Shown here: positions 1 to 6,019 of the stretch, piece by piece
How the letters are laid out: each line of letters begins with the position of its first letter
Position numbering within the stretch: position 1 is the first letter of the stretch
Assembly (NCBI GenBank): GCA_900551355.1
Contig: URVR01000023.1
Coordinates: 1 to 14,889 of the forward strand
Reading direction: 5' to 3'
Source of the DNA: an uncultured Eubacteriales bacterium
GTDB taxonomy: Bacteria > Bacillota > Clostridia > Oscillospirales > Oscillospiraceae
DNA length: 14,889 nt
Translations under genes and position numbers: made by a program
The notes under the pieces: model-generated
Database searches by the model: none
Seen by the model: only the letters and a program-made list of their open reading frames with translations
What the model was told of the DNA's origin: nothing

Positions 1-514
1 GCGCGGAGGTAGCCTCGTCGCACAGCAGCACCTTGGGATGGGTGGCCAGCGCGCGGGCGATGGCGATGCGCTGCTGCTGGCCGCCGGACAGCTGGGCCGG
101 GTAGGCGTCCGCCTTATCGGGCAGACCCACCAGCTCCAGCAGCTCCCGGGCCCGCTGCTCGGCCTCGCTCCGCTTCACGCCTGCCAGCTCCATGGGAAAG
201 CACACGTTCCGCAGGCAGGTGCGCTGCATCAGCAGATTGAACCGCTGGAAGATCATGGTGATCTCCCGACGCGCCGCCCGCAGCTGGGCAGGGGTCATGG
301 TGTCCAGCCGCTGGCCGTTGACGATGATCTCGCCGCTGGTAGGCTTCTCCAGCAGGTTGATGCACCGCACCAGCGTGCTCTTGCCGGCGCCGGACATACC
401 GATGATGCCGTAGATGTCGCCGTCTTCGATGGTGAGGGAGACGTCCTTGAGAGCGTCTACCCCACCGGATGTACCGGCATCAAATGTCTTGCTGACATGC
501 TTCAGTTCGATCAT
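1..514 (-). CDS. metN: Methionine ABC transporter ATP-binding protein, 3'-truncated by window edge
   Basis: This is the ATPase of the D/L-methionine importer (MetNIQ), acting at the cytoplasmic face of the membrane. The 171 visible residues run from the start codon to just after Walker B. Walker A is GMSGAGKST at about 39-47, the Q-loop is IFQRFN with Q90, the signature LSGGQQQ is at 142-148, and Walker B is KVLLCDEATS at 161-170. The LCDEATSA form is typical of MetN. The C-terminal ACT-like methionine-sensing domain and the stop lie outside the window, so trans-inhibition cannot be assessed. The start is ATG at 514, preceded by an AAGGAGGGAG ribosome site; metQ ends 22 nt upstream, so the two are co-transcribed. 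The permease metI is not in the window and would be expected downstream, beyond base 1. The family call is firm; methionine specificity rests on MetQ and the leader peptide. Confidence 0.93.
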   Translation of the reverse strand, partial: MIELKHVSKTFDAGTSGGVDALKDVSLTIEDGDIYGIIGMSGAGKSTLVRCINLLEKPTSGEIIVNGQRLDTMTPAQLRAARREITMIFQRFNLLMQRTCLRNVCFPMELAGVKRSEAEQRARELLELVGLPDKADAYPAQLSGGQQQRIAIARALATHPKVLLCDEATSA

Positions 515-536
515 GGACGTCTCCCTCCTTTCTCAC

Positions 537-1430
537 TTACTTGGTGGTCAGCGCATCCAGCGTGGTCTGCTTGCCGCCGTACAGGCCCATGGGCTCCACA
601 TGGACGGCGGAGATGGAGGCGATGTGGGTGCCGTTCTGGGCATTGAAGTCCTCCAGATAGGGCAGATGCTGGAAGTAGTTGGCGTCCACGGTGCCGTCGT
701 CAACAACGGTGTTGGGCACCACATAGTCGTTGTAGGTCTGGATGTCCAGGGTGATGTCCTTGGCAGCCAGGATCTCCTTGACGACCTCCAGGATCTCGGC
801 GTGAGGCGTGGGGGAGGCGGCGATGGTGATGGTCTGGCCCTTCAGGGCGTCGTAGTCCACGCTGGCGTCATAGCCGTCGGTGGGATTTTCCACCACGGAG
901 ATGACGGAGCCATTGTAGGTCTCGCTGATGTAGTCGGCCACCTGCTTGCTCTCCAGCGCGGCCTTCAGAGCCAGGATCTTGGGCTCGTTCTCATTGCCCT
1001 CCTTGACGGCCAGAATGTTGGCGTAGGCGGAGGCGCTGCCCTCGATGAGCAGGGAGTCGGTGACGGGGTTCAGACCGGCATTGATGGCGTAGTTGCTGTT
1101 GATGACAGCGTAGTCCAGATCGGGCAGCATATTGGGCAGCTGAGCGGCCTCAGCCTCCACGATCTCCACGTTGTAGGGATTGTCCACGATGTCGTTCTTG
1201 GTGGCGGTGATGCCGGCGCCGTCGGCCAGCTTGATGATGCCGTTCTCCTGCAGCAGCAGCAGGGCGCGGGCCTCGTTGGTGGTGTCGTTGGGGACGCCGA
1301 TCTTGACGGTGGTCTTGGTGTCGCCGTTGTTGTCGGCGCTGTTGTCCTTACCGCCGCAGGCCGTCAGGCTCAGGGCCAGGATCAGGGTCAGGGCCAGAGC
1401 GGCCAGGCGGGTAAAGGTATTACGTTTCAT
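537..1430 (-). CDS. metQ: MetQ/NlpA-family methionine-binding lipoprotein, circularly permuted
   Basis: This is the substrate-binding lipoprotein of the methionine importer. Residues 1-24 are a lipoprotein signal peptide ending LSLTAC, with lipidated Cys25, followed by a Gly/Asn/Asp-rich tether. The conserved MetQ blocks are all present but in swapped order. Residues about 41-180 carry the blocks that normally form the second half (VPNDTTNEARALLLL at 46-60, AAQLP at 95, AVINSNYA at 108-115, YANILAV at 136-142). A linker follows at about 181-199. Residues about 200-285 then carry the normal first half (ASPTPHAEIL at 205-214, DANYFQHLPYLEDFNA at 249-264, VEPMGLY at 278-284). The tail TTLDAL matches the segment that normally leads into VAIPNDPTN. 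The start chosen is ATG at 1430, because AAGGAG (1439-1444) lies 8 nt from it and only 2 nt from the in-frame ATG at 1436. First structural gene after the attenuator. The family is certain; the permutation is read directly from the sequence. Confidence 0.93.
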   Translation of the reverse strand: MKRNTFTRLAALALTLILALSLTACGGKDNSADNNGDTKTTVKIGVPNDTTNEARALLLLQENGIIKLADGAGITATKNDIVDNPYNVEIVEAEAAQLPNMLPDLDYAVINSNYAINAGLNPVTDSLLIEGSASAYANILAVKEGNENEPKILALKAALESKQVADYISETYNGSVISVVENPTDGYDASVDYDALKGQTITIAASPTPHAEILEVVKEILAAKDITLDIQTYNDYVVPNTVVDDGTVDANYFQHLPYLEDFNAQNGTHIASISAVHVEPMGLYGGKQTTLDALTTK

Positions 1431-1547
1431 GTTCATGTCTCCTTTTCAAATATGGTTTGAAGGAATGTATGATCTTGCTGACGGCGCGCCGCGGGACTGT
1501 GCACATGCCCCGCTGCCCGCCGGAACAAACAAAGAGGTGTGCCGGGC

Positions 1548-1585
1548 AAAATAAAAACAGCGGCAGGTCGATCGACCTTCCGCTG
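1548..1585 (-). terminator. Rho-independent terminator in the metQ leader (attenuator)
   Basis: On the minus strand CAGCGG and CCGCTG form the outer stem, one A/G mismatch follows, then AGGTC/GACCT closes a GATC loop. That gives 11 base pairs with one mismatch, followed directly by TTTTTATTTT. It lies 22 nt after the leader-peptide stop and 117 nt before the metQ start. It therefore sits between the promoter and the transporter genes, which is the position of an attenuator rather than an operon end. Confidence 0.85.
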
Positions 1586-1642
1586 CTTGCTCACACACCG
1601 GCTTTTTCAAGCCGTCAAACAGTTTTTGGAAAGCAACCGATC
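1570..1642 (-). promoter_or_regulatory. Candidate antiterminator pairing in the met leader
   Basis: Leader codons 29-33 (minus strand 1642 to 1628, GATCGGTTGCTTTCC) can pair with the 5' arm of the terminator (minus strand 1581 to 1570, GGAAGGTCGATC). GATCG pairs with CGATC, and CTTTCC pairs with GGAAGG including one G-U, separated by a small internal loop. This pairing would block the terminator hairpin. It starts about 20 nt after the last Met codon of the cluster, so a ribosome stalled in the cluster would leave it free. A second 6-bp hairpin, CGGCTT-GAAA-AAGCCG at 1599-1614, overlaps the leader stop codon and could be a pause hairpin. This was done by eye; no energies were computed. Confidence 0.4.
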
Positions 1643-1726
1643 ATTCTGGGCGCGCAGAAACATGCACATGGACATCATACCCATGCACATCTCGCACATC
1701 ATCATAGCCATGCTGCGACGCTTCAT
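1607..1726 (-). CDS. Met/Cys-rich leader peptide of the metQN operon (39 aa)
   Basis: This is a small ORF of 39 codons, probably a regulatory leader peptide whose translation, not its product, matters. Residues 6-22 contain ten Met and three Cys in 17 positions, with the core MMMCEMCMGMMSMCM at 8-22. The rest, FLRAQNDRLLSKNCLTA, is ordinary. Start: ATG at 1726 has a textbook AGGAGG at 1735-1740 with 8-nt spacing and follows a consensus promoter by about 34 nt. An upstream in-frame ATG lies inside the promoter and cannot be used. The ORF stops at 1607, 22 nt before the terminator hairpin. Promoter, leader ORF rich in the codon of the regulated amino acid, terminator, then biosynthetic or transport genes is the classic arrangement of amino acid attenuators (trp, his, leu, thr leaders). 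The interleaved TGC codons could extend sensing to cysteine. An alternative is a small metal-binding peptide (CxxC, MxM pattern), which I find less likely in this context. Confidence 0.8.
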   Translation of the reverse strand: MKRRSMAMMMCEMCMGMMSMCMFLRAQNDRLLSKNCLTA

Positions 1727-1766
1727 GTTGCTTTCCTCCTCACTGTATTTTGCCGAAGCTGGGCGC

Positions 1767-1795
1767 ATCATACCGCTTTTGCCGGCAAATGTCAA
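1767..1795 (-). promoter_or_regulatory. Consensus sigma-A promoter of the met leader/metQN
   Basis: The minus strand reads TTGACA (1795-1790), a 17-nt spacer, then TATGAT (1772-1767). This predicts a transcription start near 1760, about 34 nt upstream of the leader-peptide ATG. The -35 is a perfect match and the -10 matches five of six. A strong constitutive promoter fits control by attenuation downstream. Confidence 0.85.
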
Positions 1796-1829
1796 CCCTT
1801 TTTTCGCGTTTCTGCATTTTTTCCAAAAA

Positions 1830-1848
1830 ACCTACATATGACGTAGGT
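1830..1848. promoter_or_regulatory. Dyad midway between the divergent met-leader and glyA promoters
   Basis: ACCTAC, 7 nt, GTAGGT is a perfect 6-bp inverted repeat, flanked by an A-run on the left and a T-run on the right. Its centre (1839) is 44 bp from each promoter's -35 edge. On the minus strand a T-run follows, so it could form a weak terminator, but no gene points into it on that strand. A shared operator is possible; no known motif is recognised. Confidence 0.35.
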
Positions 1849-1882
1849 GTTTTCGTGCCATCTGCCATGACGCAAATTCTTC

Positions 1883-1910
1883 TTGCACAAACCACAAGAT
1901 GGTGTATAAT
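1883..1910 (+). promoter_or_regulatory. glyA promoter
   Basis: TTGCAC (1883-1888), a 16-nt spacer, then a perfect TATAAT (1905-1910). The expected start is near 1917, giving a 5' leader of about 26 nt, too short for a riboswitch. The ribosome site AAGGGGAG precedes the ATG at 1943. Confidence 0.75.
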
Positions 1911-1942
1911 AGAACGGTGTAAACCACAACAGGGAAGGGGAG

Positions 1943-3142
1943 ATGACCGTGTCGTCCCGTGTTTTCGATCTCATCGCACAGGAGGAACAGCGGCAGGCGA
2001 CCACCGTGGAGCTGATCGCCAGCGAGAACTTTGCCAGCACGGATGTGCTCCGGGCGGTGGGCAGCTGCCTGACCAACAAGTATTCCGAGGGCTATCCCGC
2101 CCACCGCGCCATGGGCAATCAGGGCCGCTATTACGGCGGCTGCCATGTGGTGGATGAGCTGGAGGAGTACTGCATCGCCAGGTGGAAGGAGGTCTTTGCC
2201 ACAGACTACCATGTGAATGTCCAGCCCCACAGCGGCTCGTCGGCCAATCTGGCGGCGTATATGGCGCTGCTGCAGCCCGGCGACACGGTGCTGTCCATGA
2301 GTCTGGCCAACGGCGGGCACCTGACCCACGGCTCGCCGGTGAACTTCTCCGGCAAGCTGTACGACCTCCACTTCTACGACGTGGACGCCGACGGCTTCAT
2401 CGACTACGACAGCATGGCGCGCCTGGCCCGGACGCTGCGGCCCAGGCTCATCATCGCCGGCGCGTCGGCGTACAGCCGTACCATCGACTTTACCCGCTTT
2501 GCCGCCGCCGCGAAGGAGGCGGGGGCGTATTTCATGGTGGACATGGCCCACATCGCGGGGCTTGTGGCGGCGGGGGAGCACCCCAGCCCCTTCGGTCTGG
2601 CGGATATCATCACCTCCACCACCCACAAGACGCTGCGCGGCCCCCGCGGCGGCCTGATCTTCTGCCGCCCGGAGCTGGCGAAGAAGGTGGACAGCGCCGT
2701 ATTTCCCGGCACGCAGGGCGGCCCGCTGCAGCATGTCATCGCCGGCAAGGCGGTGGCGGCGGAGGAGGCGCTGACCCCGGCCTACCGCGCCTACGCCCAC
2801 AGCGTGGTGGAGAACTGCAAGGCCATGGCGGCGGCGTTTACGGCCATGGGCTACCATGTGGTCACCGGCGGCACCGACAACCACCTGTTCCTGCTGGATC
2901 TGACGGACACCGGCCTCACCGGCCGGGAGGTGCAGGAGGCGCTGGACGCCTGCGGCATTACATTAAATAAGAACTGCGTCCCCGGCGACAGGCGTCCGCC
3001 GTCCCAGACCAGCGGCGTCCGCATCGGCACCGCCGCCATGACCACCAGAGGCTACACGGCGGAGGATTTCTGCCGCGTCGCCCGCCGCATCGACGAGGTG
3101 ATCCGGGGCATGATGGCGGAGAGATCCGCCCTACAGGCATAA
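1943..3142 (+). CDS. glyA: Serine hydroxymethyltransferase
   Basis: This is a PLP enzyme that interconverts serine plus tetrahydrofolate with glycine plus 5,10-methylene-tetrahydrofolate, the main cytoplasmic source of one-carbon units. The 399 residues are slightly shorter than the usual 410-420. Family blocks are clear: ELIASENF at 23-30, NKYSEGYP at 45-52, RYYGGC at 62-67, QPHSGSSANLAAY at 94-106, DMAHIAGLVA at 200-209, the PLP lysine in STTHKTLRGPRGG (K229), and the C-terminal folate/PLP region with NKNCVP and SGVRIGT. One oddity is an extra stretch of about seven residues between EGYP and RYYGGC, where most family members have only two residues. Start ATG 1943 follows a promoter and ribosome site. 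The gene is monocistronic, with its own terminator. It is divergent from the methionine transporter, a plausible metabolic pairing because methylene-THF feeds methionine synthesis. Confidence 0.96.
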   Translation: MTVSSRVFDLIAQEEQRQATTVELIASENFASTDVLRAVGSCLTNKYSEGYPAHRAMGNQGRYYGGCHVVDELEEYCIARWKEVFATDYHVNVQPHSGSSANLAAYMALLQPGDTVLSMSLANGGHLTHGSPVNFSGKLYDLHFYDVDADGFIDYDSMARLARTLRPRLIIAGASAYSRTIDFTRFAAAAKEAGAYFMVDMAHIAGLVAAGEHPSPFGLADIITSTTHKTLRGPRGGLIFCRPELAKKVDSAVFPGTQGGPLQHVIAGKAVAAEEALTPAYRAYAHSVVENCKAMAAAFTAMGYHVVTGGTDNHLFLLDLTDTGLTGREVQEALDACGITLNKNCVPGDRRPPSQTSGVRIGTAAMTTRGYTAEDFCRVARRIDEVIRGMMAERSALQA

Positions 3143-3143
3143 G

Positions 3144-3172
3144 AAAAGCCACCCTCCGGCAGGGTGGCTTTT
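3144..3172 (+). terminator. glyA terminator
   Basis: AAAAGCCACCCT pairs perfectly with AGGGTGGCTTTT around a CCGGC loop, starting 2 nt after the glyA stop. The 12-bp stem ends in a T-run on the plus strand and an equivalent run on the minus strand, so it could act in both directions. Confidence 0.9.
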
Positions 3173-3193
3173 CCTATGCCCTATTTTTATGGA

Positions 3194-3219
3194 AAGAGCC
3201 GTCCGGCAGGGCGGCTCTT
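3194..3219. repeat. Second hairpin after glyA, related to the terminator
   Basis: AAGAGCCGTCC pairs with GGGCGGCTCTT (one G-U) around a four-base loop. It shares the TCCGGCAGGG core and GGCT arm with the terminator just upstream, so it looks like a diverged copy. No T-run follows on the plus strand. It may back up glyA termination or block minus-strand read-through. Confidence 0.55.
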
Positions 3220-3240
3220 CTGCGTGTGGGGCGTCCTGCC

Positions 3241-3280
3241 TTTACACGGATTTTACAAAGACGTGATTTTTCACTTTACA
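3241..3280 (+). promoter_or_regulatory. Pho box (PhoP-binding repeats) upstream of pstS
   Basis: TTTACA occurs at 3241-3246 and 3252-3257, an 11-bp period, and again at 3275-3280, near the next in-phase position. Direct TT(A/T/C)ACA repeats with 5-bp gaps are the known PhoP-binding pattern in Bacillus. The array ends 10 bp before the pstS -10. The matching response regulator is encoded at 7419-8090 in the same operon. Confidence 0.7.
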
Positions 3281-3295
3281 CAGCCTTCCTACAAT
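3267..3295 (+). promoter_or_regulatory. pstS promoter, activator-dependent type
   Basis: TACAAT (3290-3295) is a good -10. The position 17 bp upstream (3267-3272) holds only TTTTTC, so there is no real -35. This fits a promoter that needs PhoP bound at the adjacent TTTACA repeats. The leader to the pstS ATG is about 45 nt. Confidence 0.55.
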
Positions 3296-3346
3296 GAGAG
3301 CGTACACAGGAGATATCCAAAAAATACGAAACGAGGTAATGATTTT

Positions 3347-4213
3347 ATGAAAAAGATCATGGCATTGGTACTGACCGCGGTGATGGCGCTGGCACTGCTG
3401 GCGGGCTGCGGCGGCAAGACGAACGACAACAAAGATAACAACGGCGGCGACACCGCAAACAACGGCGGCGCGGCGGCCATCAGCGGCACGGTGTCCACCG
3501 ACGGCTCCACCTCCATGGAGAAGGTCATCGGCGCACTGAGCGAGTCCTATATGGCGGCCAACAAGGACGTCACCGTCAACTACAACCCCACCGGCTCCGG
3601 CTCCGGCATCACCGCCGTGCAGGAGGGTACCTGCGACATCGGCCTTTCCTCCCGCGCCCTGAAGGACGAGGAGAAGGCAGCCGGCCTGCAGGAGACGGTG
3701 CTGGCCTACGACGGCATCGCCATCATCGTGCACCCCGATAACCCCGTCAGCGACCTGAGCATCGAGCAGATCGCCCAGCTGTACACCGGCGAGATCACCA
3801 ACTGGAAGGACGTGGGCGGCAATGACGCGCAGGTAGTGCTCATCGGCCGCGAGGCGGCCAGCGGCACCCGCGACGGCTTCGAGTCCATCACCGGCACCAA
3901 GGACAAGTGCCAGTACCGGCAGGAGCTGACCTCCACCGGTGATGTCATCACGGCAGTGAGCCAGAACCCCGACGCCATCGGCTATGCCTCCCTGGCCTCC
4001 ATCAAGGACAGCGTGAAGGCGCTGAACGTGGACGGCGTGACCCCCAGCGAGGCCAGCGTCAAGGATGGCAGCTACAAGGTGCAGCGTCCCTTCGTGCTGG
4101 TGACCGTGGAGGGCAAGGCCCTCTCCCCGGCGGCACAGTCCTTCTTCGACTATGCGACCTCCGCTGACGCGGCAGACATCATCGCCAAGGCCGGCGCGGT
4201 AGCGGCCAACTGA
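3347..4213 (+). CDS. pstS: Phosphate ABC transporter substrate-binding lipoprotein
   Basis: This is the high-affinity phosphate-binding protein, anchored outside the membrane and delivering Pi to PstCA. It has 288 residues. The signal peptide ends LALLAGC with lipid Cys21, then an Asn/Asp/Gly-rich linker to about residue 48. The phosphate-binding blocks are visible: GSTSMEKV near the mature N-terminus, PTGSGSGI with DIGLSSR in the middle, and IGREAASGTRDGF, the typical GSGTR-like phosphate loop. Start ATG 3347 is chosen because it begins the signal peptide and has GAGG 10 nt upstream; upstream in-frame starts would precede the promoter. It is the first gene of the pst-pho operon, behind the Pho boxes. 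A hairpin follows before pstC, which may leave pstS mRNA in excess. Confident call. Confidence 0.95.
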   Translation: MKKIMALVLTAVMALALLAGCGGKTNDNKDNNGGDTANNGGAAAISGTVSTDGSTSMEKVIGALSESYMAANKDVTVNYNPTGSGSGITAVQEGTCDIGLSSRALKDEEKAAGLQETVLAYDGIAIIVHPDNPVSDLSIEQIAQLYTGEITNWKDVGGNDAQVVLIGREAASGTRDGFESITGTKDKCQYRQELTSTGDVITAVSQNPDAIGYASLASIKDSVKALNVDGVTPSEASVKDGSYKVQRPFVLVTVEGKALSPAAQSFFDYATSADAADIIAKAGAVAAN

Positions 4214-4217
4214 AAGT

Positions 4218-4256
4218 AAGGCGCGGCAGGCGACGTCCGGAGACGGGCGCCGCCTT
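4218..4256 (+). promoter_or_regulatory. GC-rich hairpin between pstS and pstC
   Basis: An outer stem AAGGCG/CGCCTT encloses a smaller hairpin, CGTC-CGGA-GACG. No T-run follows, so it is not a full terminator. Such structures commonly stabilise the upstream binding-protein mRNA in ABC importer operons; that role is inferred here. Confidence 0.4.
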
Positions 4257-4279
4257 GCCCCGTATACGGAGGTACGCAC

Positions 4280-5149
4280 ATGAAAGCGAAACGATTTATG
4301 GAAAACGCCATACACGGCTGGTTCCTGCTGATGGGACTGGTGACGGTGGGCTGCGTGCTGCTGATCTCGGTTTACCTCATCATCTCCGGCATCCCGGCCA
4401 TACGGGAGATCGGGCTGGTGAAGTTCCTGTTCGGCCCGGTGTGGGACTCCAACGCCGCCACGCCGCAGTTCGGCATCCTGCCCTTTATCCTCACCAGCAT
4501 CTACGGCACGGCGGGAGCCATCCTGCTGGGTGTGCCGGTGGGCTTCATGACCGCCGTGTTCCTGGCCAAGATGGCGCCGCCGAAGCTGAAGGCGGCGGTG
4601 TCGGCGGCGGTGAGCCTGCTGGCGGGCATCCCGTCTGTGGTATACGGCCTGGTGGGCATGCTGGTGCTGGTGCCGGGCATCCGTAAGGTGTTCCGGATCC
4701 CCGATGGCTCCGGCCTGCTGGCGGCCATCATCGTGCTGGCCATCATGATCCTGCCGTCCATCATCAACGTGGCCATGACGGCGCTGGAGGCGGTGCCGCG
4801 GGAGTACGAGGACGCCTCGCTGGCGCTGGGGGCCACGGCCACGGAGACGTGGTTCCGGGTGTCCGTGCCCGCCGCCCGCAGCGGCATCGCCGCAGCGGTG
4901 GTGCTGGGCGTGGGCCGCGCCATCGGCGAGGCCATGGCGGTGATGATGGTGTCCGGCAACGTGCCCAATATGCCGTCCCTCTTCGAGAGCGTGCGGTTTT
5001 TGACCACCGCTGTGGCCAGCGAGATGGGCTACGCGGCGGCGGGCCTGCAGCGGCAGGCACTGTTTTCCATCGCGCTGGTGCTGTTTCTGTTCATCATGCT
5101 CATCAACGCGGCGCTGAATTTCTTCCTGAAGCGCAGTAAGGAGAAGTAA
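4280..5149 (+). CDS. pstC: Phosphate ABC transporter permease PstC
   Basis: This is one of the two membrane subunits forming the phosphate channel. The 289 residues hold about six hydrophobic segments (roughly 14-36, 67-95, 106-132, 147-168, 205-226, 259-283). The binding-protein-dependent transport (EAA-type) loop is at about 177-218, with EYEDASLALGATATETWFRV and then GRAIGEAMAV, the region that docks on the ATPase PstB. GIPSVVYGL at 117-125 is the conserved Pst permease motif, also seen in PstA. Start ATG 4280 has GGAGG 7 nt upstream. The stop is 3 nt before pstA, so translation is probably coupled. PstC and PstA are similar; PstC is assigned by gene order and the longer first periplasmic loop. 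Confidence 0.93.
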   Translation: MKAKRFMENAIHGWFLLMGLVTVGCVLLISVYLIISGIPAIREIGLVKFLFGPVWDSNAATPQFGILPFILTSIYGTAGAILLGVPVGFMTAVFLAKMAPPKLKAAVSAAVSLLAGIPSVVYGLVGMLVLVPGIRKVFRIPDGSGLLAAIIVLAIMILPSIINVAMTALEAVPREYEDASLALGATATETWFRVSVPAARSGIAAAVVLGVGRAIGEAMAVMMVSGNVPNMPSLFESVRFLTTAVASEMGYAAAGLQRQALFSIALVLFLFIMLINAALNFFLKRSKEK

Positions 5150-5152
5150 GAC

Positions 5153-6019
5153 ATGGACAAGACGAATTTTTCCGCCCGCCGCCGGGCGTGGGGCGTTATG
5201 ATGCGGGGGCTGATGGTGCTGTGCGCGGTACTGACCTGCGCGCTGGCCGTGTTCCTCATTATCTATGTGCTGGCCAAGGGCGTGCCGCATCTGAGCTGGG
5301 AGCTGCTGCGCACGAAGCCCAGCTATCTGGAGGGCACCATCGGCATCCTGCCGGACATCATCAGTACCGTGTGCATGGTGCTGACCACGCTGCTGGTGGT
5401 GCTGCCGGTGGGCGTGTGCGCGGCGGTATACCTGACGGAGTACGCCGCCAACCGGCGGCTGGCAGCGGCCATCGAGTATACGGCGGAGACGCTGTCGGGC
5501 ATCCCCTCCATCATCTACGGACTGGTGGGGCAGATGTTCTTCTGCCAGTTCCTGGGGATGAAGAAATCCCTGATCGCCGGCGCCATGACGCTGGTGATCA
5601 TGAACCTGCCCACCATCATGCGCACCACACAGGAGAGCCTCAAGACCGTGCCCCAGAGCTATCGGGAGGGCGCGCTGGGTCTGGGCGCCGGAAAGTGGCG
5701 CACCATCCGGACGGTGGTGCTGCCGGGCTGCGTGGACGGCGTGCTGACCGGCTGTATCCTGGCGGTGGGCCGCATCCTGGGCGAGACGGCGGCGCTTCTG
5801 TATACGGCGGGCTTCGCCCACACGCTGTATAACGGCCTGAAAAACACGCTGGAGGGTTCCGGCGCGACACTGTCCGTGGCGCTGTATGTCTATGCCAAGG
5901 AGCAGGGCGAGTTCGACGTGGCCTTCGCCATTGCCGCCATCCTGATGGCGCTGGCGCTGCTCATTGATCTGGCGGTGAGCCTGACGGGGCGGTATTTCAA
6001 GAAACGGAGGAGCCTATGA
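5153..6019 (+). CDS. pstA: Phosphate ABC transporter permease PstA
   Basis: This is the second membrane subunit of the phosphate importer, partner of PstC. It has 288 residues with about six membrane spans, a long first span at about 18-41 and the last at 256-278. The Pst permease motif GIPSIIYGLVGQ is at 117-128. The ATPase-docking loop carries SYREGALGLGAGKWRTI at 169-185, followed by GRILGETAAL. The ribosome site AAGGAG lies inside the end of pstC. The stop overlaps the pstB start (ATGA), a common arrangement for fixed subunit ratios. Typical length for the family; no anomalies. Confidence 0.94.
   Translation: MDKTNFSARRRAWGVMMRGLMVLCAVLTCALAVFLIIYVLAKGVPHLSWELLRTKPSYLEGTIGILPDIISTVCMVLTTLLVVLPVGVCAAVYLTEYAANRRLAAAIEYTAETLSGIPSIIYGLVGQMFFCQFLGMKKSLIAGAMTLVIMNLPTIMRTTQESLKTVPQSYREGALGLGAGKWRTIRTVVLPGCVDGVLTGCILAVGRILGETAALLYTAGFAHTLYNGLKNTLEGSGATLSVALYVYAKEQGEFDVAFAIAAILMALALLIDLAVSLTGRYFKKRRSL

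Noticed and set aside
414..1460. Long plus-strand open frame opposite metQ
   Set aside because: Its translation is a low-complexity Gly/Val/Asp/Leu-rich shadow. The minus strand has a signal peptide, family motifs and a ribosome site.
1607..1726. Leader ORF as a genuine Met/Cys-rich metal-binding small protein
   Set aside because: It is possible from composition (CxxC, MxM), but its place between the promoter and an intrinsic terminator upstream of a methionine transporter fits a leader peptide. Kept only as an alternative.
1437..1760. SAM riboswitch (S-box) or T-box upstream of metQ
   Set aside because: The leader of about 325 nt is largely taken by a translated ORF. I see no S-box core and no T-box TGGNACCGCG-like element. 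The Met-codon ORF explains the terminator better.
3164..3346. Upstream start for pstS
   Set aside because: It would precede the Pho boxes and promoter and put about 61 residues before a perfect lipoprotein signal peptide.
3242..5821. 859-codon minus-strand open frame opposite pstS-pstC-pstA
   Set aside because: It is His/Gln/Arg/Gly-rich with no domain. It is the antisense shadow of three well-supported GC-rich genes and has no ribosome site.
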